A DNA stretch of 15,042 nt from an uncultured Jannaschia sp. (GTDB lineage Bacteria; Pseudomonadota; Alphaproteobacteria; Rhodobacterales; Rhodobacteraceae), in the NCBI GenBank assembly GCA_937916365.1, contig CALFSY010000004.1:1-15042 (forward strand), read 5' to 3'. Of this stretch, positions 6,414-14,010 are shown in pieces (positions within the stretch are counted from its first letter, which is position 1; each line of letters starts with the position of its first letter). The position numbers and the translations under genes are program-made. The notes under the pieces are model-generated. The model saw nothing but the letters and a program-made list of their open reading frames with translations. It searched no databases and was not told the origin of the DNA.

Positions 6414-7775
6414 TTATTCCGCCGCTTGGGCCGTGGGTGCCAACCACGCGGTCCACGCCATTTTTGCCCGATCTGTGTAGGCTTTGTAGCGATCTTTCCG
6501 GCCACGCCGTCCGGTTTTGGCGCCATCAATGGGCGGAAACAACCCGAAATTCACATTCATGGGTTGAAAGGTTTTTGCGTCCGCCCCGCCGGTGATATGT
6601 TGCACCAATGCCCCCATCGCCGTTTCCGGGGGTATGGGGGGCAGTGTTTGGTTTTGCACCTCTGCCGCGGAAATCCGCCCGGCAAGCAGACCCATGGCGG
6701 CACTTTCGACATAGCCTTCAACCCCTGTGATTTGACCAGCAAAACGAATGTGGGGTTTGGTGCGCAGCCGCATGTGCCCATCCAACAGTGTTGGGGCATT
6801 CAAAAACGTGTTGCGATGAATGCCGCCCAAACGCGCAAAGGCCGCGTTGTATAAGCCCGGGATCATACGAAACACCGCCACCTGCGCGCCATATTTCATT
6901 TTGGTTTGAAATCCAACAATGTTGTATAGCGTGCCCAGCGCGTTATCCCGCCGCAACTGCACAACAGCGTAAGGTTTTTCATCCGGTTTGTGCGTATTGG
7001 TTAATCCCACGGGTTTCATTGGACCATGGCGCAGGGTTTCGCGGCCCCGTTCGGCCATCACCTCAATCGGTAGACATCCGTCAAAATACCCTGCGGTTTC
7101 CCCCGGTTTGAACGCCGTTTTTTCCGCCGCTAATAGTGCATCAATAAATTCGTTATACTCCGCCCGCGTCATTGGACAGTTGATATAGGCCAAACGTTCG
7201 GCCTGCGTTTCGCCTTTGTCATACCGCGATTGCCGCCATGCCACCGACATATCAATCGTATCGGCATGGACGATGGGGGCAATGGCATCAAAAAAGGCAA
7301 GGTGATCCTGCCCCGTTTCGGCCATAATGGCCTCTGCCAAGGGCGTGGACGTCAACGGACCGGTGGCGATGATCGCAGGCCCCTGTTCGGGCAGGGCCGT
7401 TACCTCACCCACCGCAATGTCGATATTTGGGTGTGCCTTTATGTGCGCGGTCACCGCACTGGCAAAGGCCTCTCGATCCACGGCCAACGCCCCACCGGCT
7501 GGTAGGCGATGACGATCGGCCATGGCCATGATCAGCGATCCCGCCGCCCGCATTTCCCAATGCAAAAGGCCCACGGCATTTTGTTCATCATCGTCTGAAC
7601 GGAACGAATTGGAACAGACCATTTCCGCCAATGCCGCGGTTTTATGAGCAAAGGTGCCGGTTTGGGGGCGCATTTCATGCAACACGACCCGCACACCAAC
7701 TTGGGCAGCCTGCCACGCGGCCTCTGCCCCTGCCATGCCGCCGCCGATGATATGGATGGGTTGTGTGTGTGCCAT
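6414..7775 (-). CDS. trmFO: Methylenetetrahydrofolate-tRNA-(uracil-5-)-methyltransferase TrmFO
   Basis: TrmFO is a flavoprotein that makes 5-methyluridine at position 54 of tRNA (T-loop) with methylenetetrahydrofolate as carbon donor and FADH2. It is a GidA relative of about 450 residues; this one has 453. The FAD dinucleotide fold is IIGGGMAGAEAAW (9-21). The conserved MVCSNSFRSDD segment carries C54, matching the catalytic Cys of the family, and YINCPMTRAEY carries C200, the second conserved Cys. The ATG at 7775-7773 (MAHTQPIHIIGGG) places the FAD motif at the extreme N-terminus as usual; the open frame upstream runs into gyrA and is not coding. It begins 16 bases after the gyrA stop, so co-transcription is expected. 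Confidence 0.96.
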   Translation of the reverse strand: MAHTQPIHIIGGGMAGAEAAWQAAQVGVRVVLHEMRPQTGTFAHKTAALAEMVCSNSFRSDDDEQNAVGLLHWEMRAAGSLIMAMADRHRLPAGGALAVDREAFASAVTAHIKAHPNIDIAVGEVTALPEQGPAIIATGPLTSTPLAEAIMAETGQDHLAFFDAIAPIVHADTIDMSVAWRQSRYDKGETQAERLAYINCPMTRAEYNEFIDALLAAEKTAFKPGETAGYFDGCLPIEVMAERGRETLRHGPMKPVGLTNTHKPDEKPYAVVQLRRDNALGTLYNIVGFQTKMKYGAQVAVFRMIPGLYNAAFARLGGIHRNTFLNAPTLLDGHMRLRTKPHIRFAGQITGVEGYVESAAMGLLAGRISAAEVQNQTLPPIPPETAMGALVQHITGGADAKTFQPMNVNFGLFPPIDGAKTGRRGRKDRYKAYTDRAKMAWTAWLAPTAQAAE

Positions 7776-7791
7776 GACCGCCGCTATCTGA

Positions 7792-10533
7792 TTATGCTTC
7801 GCTACTGTCGTCATCTTCCTGATCGGCGATATAGGCCACGGAAACAACCTCTTCCCCCGTGGCGGTGTCGAAGACCTTTACACCCCCTGCACTACGCGAT
7901 CGGAATGAAATACCCGCCACCGGCACGCGGATGGATTGCCCGGTTGAGGTTGCCAGCATGATTTGATCGTCCAGGTCGACTGGAAAACAGGCCACCAATG
8001 GGCCGCCGCGCATGGCCTTGTCCATCGCGGCCACGCCTTGGCCGCCGCGCCCGCGCACCGGATAATCATGCGACGATGACAGCTTCCCCAACCCATTGGC
8101 CGTGATGGTCAGGATCAGATCCTCGGCCGCGGACATTTGGGCGTATCGTTCCGGCGAAAGCTGCCCCATGCCAGTCGCGGTATCATCGTCTGTGTCTGCC
8201 TCGGTCTCATCCTCGGGCGCGCCGGCCATCAGGCGGCGTTGTTTGAGGTAGGCCACGCGTTCCTGGGCCTCGGCTTCAAAATGGCGGATGACGGCCATGG
8301 ACACGACGCTATCGTCCGTAGCCAGGCGAATACCCCGCACGCCGGTGGAATCACGCCCCTTGAACACGCGGACATCGGTGGTGGGAAACCGGATGGCGCG
8401 ACCAAGGGCCGTGACCAGCATCACATCATCGGTTTCCGCCGCGATTCGCGCGTTCACCAGGCTGATCGCCCCATCATCGGGCAGTTTCATCGCAATTTTG
8501 CCGTTTTTCATCACGTTGGTGAAATCAGACAACGCATTGCGCCGCACATCCCCGGCCGAGGTGGCAAAGATAATCTGCAACTCGTCCCAGTGCGCCTCAT
8601 CCCGATCAACGGGCATAACGGCGGCGATACCGGTGCCGGGCGTGATAGGCAGGATATTGACAATCGCCTTACCCCGCGCCGCACGAGAGCCCAGCGGCAA
8701 GCGCCAGGTTTTTAACTTATACACCATGCCCGAGGTGGTGAACACCAACAACGGCGTATGCGTGTTGGCCACAAACAGCGTGGTGACAACATCATCGTCT
8801 TTCAACGCCCCGCCCGACAGGCCCTTACCCCCGCGTTTTTGGGCGCGGAACTCGGCCAGTGCCGTGCGTTTGATATAACCGCCCTGTGTGATGGTAACGA
8901 CCATATCTTCGCGTTCGATCAGGTCTTCGTCCCCTAAATCGCCGGACCAATCGGTGATTTCGGTGCGGCGGGGGATGGCGAATAGGTTTTTTACCTCGGC
9001 CAGTTCTGTTGACACAATCGCCAGGATGCGGTCGCGGCTGGCCAAAATGGCAAGGTAATCCTTGATTTTTTCGGCCAAATCGCGCAACTCATCCGTTACC
9101 TCTTGGACACCGATTTGGGTTAGACGTTGCAGCCGCAACTCTAAAATCGCACGCGCTTGTGCCTCAGACAGGTTATAGGTGCCGTCGTCGTTGATCGTAT
9201 GGGTGGGGTCATCAATCAACCGGATATAGGGCGCGATGTCGGCGGCGGGCCAAGGCCGCGTCATCAGGGCCGCGCGCGCCTCGGCCGCATCGGCGGCACG
9301 GCGGATGGTGGCCACGACCTCATCCACATTTGAAACCGCCACGGCCAACCCGCACAACACATGCGCGCGTTCGCGCGCGCGGCGCAGTTCATACGCCGTG
9401 CGGCGGGCCACGACCTGTTCCCGAAAGTCCAGGAACGCGGTTAAAACCCCGCGCAACGTTAATTGTTCGGGCCGCCCGCCGTTAAGGGCCAACATATTGC
9501 ACCCAAAAGAGATTTGCATCTGGCTAAACCGAAACAGTTGATTCAACACCACATCGGGTGTTGCGTCGCGCTTAAGCTCGACCACAACGCGTACGCCCAC
9601 GCGATCGGATTCGTCAGCCACACCGGCGATGCCGTCGATTTTTTTGTCGCGCACCAAATCGGCGATGCGTTCGACCATTGTGGCTTTGTTCACCTGATAG
9701 GGGATTTCATCAACGATAATGGCAAAGCGATCTTTGCGGATTTCCTCAACATGGGTTTTGGCGCGGATCATCACACTGCCGCGCCCCTCTAGATACGCCT
9801 TGCGCGCCCCAGACCGGCCCAAGATTTGCCCACCGGTGGGAAAGTCAGGGCCGGGGATATACTCGGTTAATTGGTCTGAGCTAAGATCGGGGTTGTTGAT
9901 CAACGCTTGGCAGGCCTCGATCACCTCGCCCAAGTTATGGGGCGGAATGTTGGTGGCCATGCCCACGGCGATGCCGCCCGCCCCATTGACCAACATATTG
10001 GGAAACCGTGCCGGTAAAACGGTGGGTTCTTGTTGTTTGCCGTCATAATTGTCTTGGAAATCAACGGTGTCTTTGTCGATGTCCGCCAACAGATAAGCGG
10101 CGGGTTTATCCATCCGCACCTCGGTATAGCGCATGGCGGCGGGGTTATCGCCGTCCATCGACCCAAAATTACCCTGCCCATCCAGCAGGGGCAGCGACAT
10201 CGAAAACGGCTGCGCCATACGCACCAGCGCGTCGTAAATCGCGCCGTCGCCGTGGGGGTGGTATTGGCCCATCACATCGCCCACGGGGCGAGCGGATTTG
10301 CGATACGCCTTGTCATGGGTGTTGCCGGTTTCATCCATGGCAAACAGAATGCGCCGGTGCACGGGTTTTAACCCATCACGCAAATCGGGGATCGCGCGGG
10401 AAATGATAACCGACATCGCATAATCAATAAACGATGTTTTCATTTCCGCCGAAATGTCGATGGCGGGACCTGTGGGTGCGGGGGGGCGGGTGTCGTCCTG
10501 TTCGGGATCGGGGGGAATCGGGGTATCTGTCAC
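7792..10533 (-). CDS. gyrA: DNA gyrase subunit A
   Basis: GyrA is the breakage-reunion subunit of the type II topoisomerase that introduces negative supercoils. The 913-residue protein has the N-terminal GDGLKPVHRR-like segment (LRDGLKPVHRR, 51-61), the quinolone-determining loop HPHGDGAIYD (92-101), and catalytic Y136 in AMRYTEVRM. The GyrA box QKRGGKG (565-571) identifies gyrase rather than ParC. The C-terminal beta-pinwheel is present and is interrupted near residues 770-795 by a very acidic insertion (EDETEADTDDDTATG), and the protein ends in an acidic tail (EDDDSSEA). Residue 97, equivalent to E. coli Ser83, is Gly. The start is GTG at 10533 with AGG six bases before it; the next Met is residue 31, too far in. 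A strong promoter lies 48 bases upstream. Confidence 0.97.
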   Translation of the reverse strand: MTDTPIPPDPEQDDTRPPAPTGPAIDISAEMKTSFIDYAMSVIISRAIPDLRDGLKPVHRRILFAMDETGNTHDKAYRKSARPVGDVMGQYHPHGDGAIYDALVRMAQPFSMSLPLLDGQGNFGSMDGDNPAAMRYTEVRMDKPAAYLLADIDKDTVDFQDNYDGKQQEPTVLPARFPNMLVNGAGGIAVGMATNIPPHNLGEVIEACQALINNPDLSSDQLTEYIPGPDFPTGGQILGRSGARKAYLEGRGSVMIRAKTHVEEIRKDRFAIIVDEIPYQVNKATMVERIADLVRDKKIDGIAGVADESDRVGVRVVVELKRDATPDVVLNQLFRFSQMQISFGCNMLALNGGRPEQLTLRGVLTAFLDFREQVVARRTAYELRRARERAHVLCGLAVAVSNVDEVVATIRRAADAAEARAALMTRPWPAADIAPYIRLIDDPTHTINDDGTYNLSEAQARAILELRLQRLTQIGVQEVTDELRDLAEKIKDYLAILASRDRILAIVSTELAEVKNLFAIPRRTEITDWSGDLGDEDLIEREDMVVTITQGGYIKRTALAEFRAQKRGGKGLSGGALKDDDVVTTLFVANTHTPLLVFTTSGMVYKLKTWRLPLGSRAARGKAIVNILPITPGTGIAAVMPVDRDEAHWDELQIIFATSAGDVRRNALSDFTNVMKNGKIAMKLPDDGAISLVNARIAAETDDVMLVTALGRAIRFPTTDVRVFKGRDSTGVRGIRLATDDSVVSMAVIRHFEAEAQERVAYLKQRRLMAGAPEDETEADTDDDTATGMGQLSPERYAQMSAAEDLILTITANGLGKLSSSHDYPVRGRGGQGVAAMDKAMRGGPLVACFPVDLDDQIMLATSTGQSIRVPVAGISFRSRSAGGVKVFDTATGEEVVSVAYIADQEDDDSSEA

Positions 10534-10580
10534 AATGTGCCTGTATCTGCCTGGCCATTTAGTATTTTTTTGAGGATTAA

Positions 10581-10609
10581 ATTATACTGAATAAGGGTTT
10601 GAAATGCAA
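10581..10609 (-). promoter_or_regulatory. Sigma-70-type promoter of gyrA
   Basis: On the minus strand TTGCAT (10609-10604) is followed after exactly 17 bases by a perfect TATAAT (10586-10581). It stands four bases beyond the dsbB stop codon. The predicted start of transcription is near 10574, giving a leader of about 40 bases. The surrounding 80-base gap is clearly more AT-rich than its flanks. Confidence 0.78.
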
Positions 10610-10612
10610 TGA

Positions 10613-11101
10613 TTAGGATGAGAAACGTCCAATCCCTGCTTTGATCCACAGCCCGGCCAGCACAAGACATGCGATGCCATTCCATGACGCCATGGATAGG
10701 CCCAGAAATTCCCACGCCACTTGGTCGCACAGCACCAGGCGCGGGCCTTGCGATGTATCCAAAAGCGCGTCTGCAGACAACGTTGTTAAATCTTGCGCCC
10801 CTGCCTGTCCGCAGGTGTTTGGGCCGATCCACCATCCACGTTCGACCCCGGTGTGAAATACCGCAATCCCTGCGTTACCCAACATGGTTATGGCGCCCAG
10901 GCCCGCCACCCAAACCATGGGAAACACCACCCCCACCGCGCCCAGTGCCACGGCAAATACATGCGGCCACCGTTGCCATAGGCATATCGCACACGGCAAA
11001 AGATCGCCAATGTATTGGAATCCGAACGCGGCCAATAAAATCGCTGCTGATCCGCCCCCCGCCAAACCCATCATCACGCGGGGTCGCGCCTTTGGTTTCA
11101 T
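10613..11101 (-). CDS. dsbB: DsbB-family disulfide bond formation protein
   Basis: DsbB-type proteins sit in the inner membrane and reoxidise DsbA by passing electrons to quinone. The 162-residue product has four predicted membrane spans (about 13-30, 43-61, 64-84, 139-156). The first cysteine pair is C37-A-I-C40 in LLPCAICLWQRWPH, matching the CxxC-xxQR signature; the periplasmic pair is C97 and C125, with the latter before the last span. I chose the ATG at 11101-11099 because it forms an ATGA overlap with the upstream DedA-family gene; the longer frame reads through that gene's coding region and is spurious. The call between DsbB proper and the related DsbI subgroup is not settled. Confidence 0.9.
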   Translation of the reverse strand: MKPKARPRVMMGLAGGGSAAILLAAFGFQYIGDLLPCAICLWQRWPHVFAVALGAVGVVFPMVWVAGLGAITMLGNAGIAVFHTGVERGWWIGPNTCGQAGAQDLTTLSADALLDTSQGPRLVLCDQVAWEFLGLSMASWNGIACLVLAGLWIKAGIGRFSS

Positions 11102-11676
11102 AAAAACCTCACCAGATAAAAACCACCCAACAGGATCACGATAAATAGGATAAACACCACCCCTAAACGTTTTTCGATAAAATCGCGGATTGGGGCCCCA
11201 AACACCCAAAGCAACCCCGCAACCGCATAAAACCGCACCCCCCGCGCAATGATCGAGGTGACGATAAACGTAAAAATCGGCAGGCCCGTCCAACCGGACA
11301 TGATAGTAATAACCTTATAGGGAAATGGCGTTAGGCCCGCGATCAATACCGGCCAAAAGCCCAGGTTGTTGAAACGGGCATTAAATTCATCCATTTGATT
11401 GATTTTCCCCAAACGTTCCAAAATTGGCCGCCCGATTTCCTCAAACGCGAAAAACCCAATGGCATATCCCAACAGGCCCCCCAAGACCGAAGCGATTAAA
11501 CACACCGAAGCAATTAAAAAGGCCCGATGTGGTGCGGCCAAGATCATGGGGATCATCAAAATATCCGGTGGGATCGGAAAAACAGAACTTTCCGCGAAAC
11601 TGACCACCGCCAATGCCACAATAGCATAGCGGTGGCTGGCAAGGCCCAGTGTCCAATCGTAAAGGCGGCGTAACAT
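11098..11676 (-). CDS. YqaA/DedA-family inner-membrane protein (SNARE-associated/VTT domain)
   Basis: The 192-residue protein has the DedA/VTT domain pattern: an N-terminal amphipathic lead (MLRRLYDWTLGLASHRYA), the re-entrant segment FAESSVFPIPPDILMIPMIL (27-46) with the E..PxPPD signature, a Gly-rich span (SVLGGLLGYAIGFFAFEEIG), the second re-entrant motif LTPFPYKVITIMSG (115-128) and a conserved Arg in IIARGVRFY. DedA proteins are implicated in undecaprenyl-phosphate or phospholipid flipping; the YqaA subgroup is less well characterised. The start at ATG 11676 matches the usual N-terminus; there is no strong ribosome-binding site, and an ATG at 11802 would add 42 residues of doubtful character. 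It overlaps dsbB by four bases (ATGA). Confidence 0.88.
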   Translation of the reverse strand: MLRRLYDWTLGLASHRYAIVALAVVSFAESSVFPIPPDILMIPMILAAPHRAFLIASVCLIASVLGGLLGYAIGFFAFEEIGRPILERLGKINQMDEFNARFNNLGFWPVLIAGLTPFPYKVITIMSGWTGLPIFTFIVTSIIARGVRFYAVAGLLWVFGAPIRDFIEKRLGVVFILFIVILLGGFYLVRFL

Positions 11677-11747
11677 AAGATGGTGGGCTAGATTAAGGTG
11701 GATAAAAGGGGCTGCGGGCGCGGGAATGGATTGACATTTCGCCCCAC

Positions 11748-11778
11748 ACCATAGGGCGCATAACGCGCAGCGGGTCAA
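11748..11778 (-). promoter_or_regulatory. Possible promoter of the DedA-dsbB pair
   Basis: TTGACC (11778-11773, minus strand) has CTATGG or TATGGT 18-19 bases downstream. The -35 is good, the -10 weak, and the spacing slightly long. The 11677-11833 gap holds no other feature that I can support. Confidence 0.28.
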
Positions 11779-11833
11779 GATATTTGCAAGGGTCTGCGCC
11801 ATAATGCCGTGTGTTTGGTTGTCTATGGCCGTG

Positions 11834-11862
11834 TTGACGCCGGTTTACGACAGGCGTAAAGA
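11834..11862 (+). promoter_or_regulatory. Promoter of tRNA-Leu
   Basis: TTGACG (11834-11839) and TAAAGA (11857-11862) are separated by 17 bases, and the tRNA starts 13 bases after the -10. The near-consensus -35 and the position make it a convincing stable-RNA promoter. Confidence 0.6.
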
Positions 11863-11874
11863 AAGAAATGCCTG

Positions 11875-11959
11875 GCCCGAGTGGCGGAATTGGTAGACGC
11901 AGCGGATTCAAAATCCGCCGCCGCAAGGCTTGCCGGTTCGAGTCCGGCCTCGGGTACCA
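11875..11959 (+). tRNA. tRNA-Leu (anticodon CAA)
   Basis: The cloverleaf has acceptor GCCCGAG/CTCGGGT (first pair G-T), the class II D-arm sequence GGCGGAATTGGTAGACGC, anticodon arm GCGGA-TTCAAAA-TCCGC with anticodon CAA, a long variable arm (CGCCGCAAGGCTTG), T arm GCCGG-TTCGAGT-CCGGC, discriminator A and an encoded CCA (11957-11959). The long variable arm and anticodon agree on leucine (UUG codons). Confidence 0.97.
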
Positions 11960-12023
11960 GCAAACGTAGGGTGTGGTTTAGCGGCTGCGACACTTGCACG
12001 ATGATAAGGTCAGGGTGGTGCCA

Positions 12024-12617
12024 CTAGGGTTTTTCGTTTTCCCGCCACTTTACCCAATCCTCGGGCGTATCAAGATCAACCAAAGCGCGGTTCCCTGAAA
12101 GCTGCACCAAAGTTGTGCGATGGGTGTGTGCCGCTAAAATGTGCCTTGCGCCCTGATCCCCACCAAGCTGTCGTAAAAGGGGCACCAAATCAGCAGGGAA
12201 CACCACTGGATGCCCCGCCACACCGGTGGCAGTGGCCGCCCGATGGATCATATGTGGCGCGCCACAGGCCCGATCGCACAGCAGGCGCAGATCGTCGGCC
12301 GTAATCCCCGGCATATCGGCCAACATAACCAACGCGGGCCCATTTACCCCGTTAACCCCTGCGGCGATAGATGCGGCCATCCCTTGGCCTGCGGGCACTT
12401 GCACAATCTCTGTGGCCAATCCGGCCAGCGCGTTGCGGCGTGTATCCTGACCCTTGGCCAATACCACACGAACGCCCGCCGCCCCGGCGTTTAGCGCGCG
12501 GATTGCCATTGTGCGCAATAACGGCCTGCCCCCCACCTGTTCCATCAATTTGTCCGCGCCGCGCATCCGTGTGGACCGCCCCGCTGCTAACAAAACGATG
12601 GTTGGGGTGTGATCCAT
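12024..12617 (-). CDS. MobA/MocA-like nucleotidyltransferase
   Basis: The 197-residue protein has the NTP-transferase fold: the nucleotide-binding signature LLAAGRSTRMRGADKL (9-24), the metal-binding MLADMPGI (98-105), the GHPVVFP segment (135-141), GDQGARHIL (153-161) and the terminal VDLDTPEDW (180-188). These fit the group of molybdenum cofactor cytidylyltransferase MocA and MobA-like proteins, which transfer CMP or GMP to molybdopterin. No xanthine dehydrogenase or other molybdoenzyme gene is in view, so the true substrate is open. The start ATG at 12617-12615 lies four bases after the upstream CorC-type gene's stop, which points to one transcript, although no good Shine-Dalgarno is seen. 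The gene ends 64 bases from tRNA-Leu, in convergent orientation. Confidence 0.85.
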   Translation of the reverse strand: MDHTPTIVLLAAGRSTRMRGADKLMEQVGGRPLLRTMAIRALNAGAAGVRVVLAKGQDTRRNALAGLATEIVQVPAGQGMAASIAAGVNGVNGPALVMLADMPGITADDLRLLCDRACGAPHMIHRAATATGVAGHPVVFPADLVPLLRQLGGDQGARHILAAHTHRTTLVQLSGNRALVDLDTPEDWVKWRENEKP

Positions 12618-12621
12618 GGGA

Positions 12622-13956
12622 TCAAAGTTTGCGAATCTTTAATTTGGTCAATCGGTTGCGATCACGTTCCGCGACTTCAAACCGAAATCCGTGAAAGCTA
12701 AAACATTGGCCCACAACCGGAATGGTCTGTGCCTCATGGATCACAAGCCCCGCGACGGTGTTGGCCTCTTCATCGGGCAGCGACCAATCAATGGCGCGGT
12801 TCAAATCACGGATCGTCATTGCACCATCAATCACGTATGCGCCGTCGGCCCCTGGGGTTAGGGTCGGCGCGTCCGGGGTGTCGAATTCATCGGTAATTTC
12901 GCCTACGATTTCCTCTAAAATGTCTTCTAGTGTGATAAGCCCGCGCAACGCACCATATTCATCGACGACCAGTGCGAAGTGCGTTTGCCGCCGTAGGAAT
13001 TGCCGCATTTGATCGTCTAATGTGGTGGTGTCCGGCACGAAATAGGGTTTCATTGCGACATCGGCGATTTTGAACGCTTGCAACCCTGGGGCTGCATCCC
13101 CGCGTGTAAGCCGGTCAATAACACGCAGCAGGTCTTTGGCATGCACGACGCCAATAATGTTTTCGGTGTCATCTTTGAAAACCGGCAAACGGGTATGGGG
13201 GGATTGCAACGCCTGGCTTAAAATAATCTCTGCATCTGCGTTTGCATCAATCATTTCAATTCCGGACCGGTGCAACATGATTTCGGCCACCGTGCGTTCG
13301 TGTAGGTCAAGCGCGCCCAAAAGCCTGTCGCGGTGTTCCTTTTCCACCGCGCCTTCGGAATGGGCGATGGATAGGGCGCCTGCAATTTCTTCGCGCACGG
13401 AAAACATATTTTCACCTGCGGCAATGTTGACCCCAAAGGGCCGCAAAACCGCCCGCACGATTAACCGCACCGCCGCGACCACCGGCGATAATGTGGCGGT
13501 CACGACGGAAATCGGCCATGATACGCGCGCGGCGGTGCGTTCGGGGTCGTTTATGGCATAGGTTTTGGGCAACACCTCGGCGAAAATTAAAACCAAGGCG
13601 GTCATCACCAACGTGGCCGCGGCCACGCCGCCTTCGCCCAAAAGCGCGGTGAACAGGGCTGTGGCCAAAGATGTGGCCAGGATATTGGCCAAATTATTGC
13701 CCAATAAGATCCCCCCAATCAGCCGCTCGTTATCCTCTTTCAATGTCAATGCGCGCGCAGCGCCTTTTGCATTGCGTTCGTTTTTATCCGTCATGGTGCG
13801 CAATTTCCCGCGCGAGGCTGCGGTTAGGGCGGTTTCTGATCCTGAAAAGAACCCCGAAAACAACAACAATACCAAAATCGCCACGGCGGTGGCCCATGTT
13901 GTCGGATCGCTTAGCGCCATAGACATGGCAGGGGATTGGGCAAGAGTATTTTCCAT
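12622..13956 (-). CDS. CNNM-type HlyC/CorC family protein (DUF21, CBS pair, CorC_HlyC domain)
   Basis: This 444-residue protein has a membrane DUF21/CNNM domain (about 20-190) opening with LFSGFFSGSETALTAASRGKL, then a CBS pair (about 205-335; VAEIMLHRS...GVVHAKDLLRV and VVDEYGALRGLITLEDILEEIVGEI), and a C-terminal CorC_HlyC transporter-associated domain (about 350-440; DLNRAIDWSLPDEEANTVAGLVI). Such proteins are linked to Mg2+/Co2+ efflux or resistance and are often annotated as hemolysin without evidence. The ATG at 13956-13954 (MENTLAQSP) was chosen; a TTG at 13992 would add 12 residues and no clear ribosome-binding site supports either. It lies after xerD and four bases before the MobA-like gene. 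Confidence 0.92.
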   Translation of the reverse strand: MENTLAQSPAMSMALSDPTTWATAVAILVLLLFSGFFSGSETALTAASRGKLRTMTDKNERNAKGAARALTLKEDNERLIGGILLGNNLANILATSLATALFTALLGEGGVAAATLVMTALVLIFAEVLPKTYAINDPERTAARVSWPISVVTATLSPVVAAVRLIVRAVLRPFGVNIAAGENMFSVREEIAGALSIAHSEGAVEKEHRDRLLGALDLHERTVAEIMLHRSGIEMIDANADAEIILSQALQSPHTRLPVFKDDTENIIGVVHAKDLLRVIDRLTRGDAAPGLQAFKIADVAMKPYFVPDTTTLDDQMRQFLRRQTHFALVVDEYGALRGLITLEDILEEIVGEITDEFDTPDAPTLTPGADGAYVIDGAMTIRDLNRAIDWSLPDEEANTVAGLVIHEAQTIPVVGQCFSFHGFRFEVAERDRNRLTKLKIRKL

Positions 13957-14010
13957 ATCAGGCGTTATGGGCACGATAATGCCTAGGTTCAAGGTGGGGT
14001 TCGGGCGCGG

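Noticed and set aside
6414..7847. Longer trmFO frame starting at 7847.
   Set aside because: It would overlap the end of gyrA by 56 bases and put 24 extra residues before the FAD motif, which normally lies at the extreme N-terminus.
10613..11293. Longer dsbB frame of 226 codons starting at 11293.
   Set aside because: The extra 64 codons lie inside the DedA-family gene in another frame and have no membrane-protein character; the ATGA start at 11101 is far better.
11677..11802. Upstream extension of the DedA-family gene starting MAQTLANILTR, which resembles the start of the 39-residue SOS peptide (MAHIANILTR).
   Set aside because: No LexA box or ribosome-binding site is present, the hydrophobic part does not match, and known YqaA proteins start at MLRRLYDW. 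The shared ANILTR is probably chance.
12001..12040. Possible terminator after tRNA-Leu (GTGGTGCCAC followed by a T run).
   Set aside because: The hairpin would have a two-base loop, so it is not a credible stem; the T run belongs to the coding end of the MobA-like gene.
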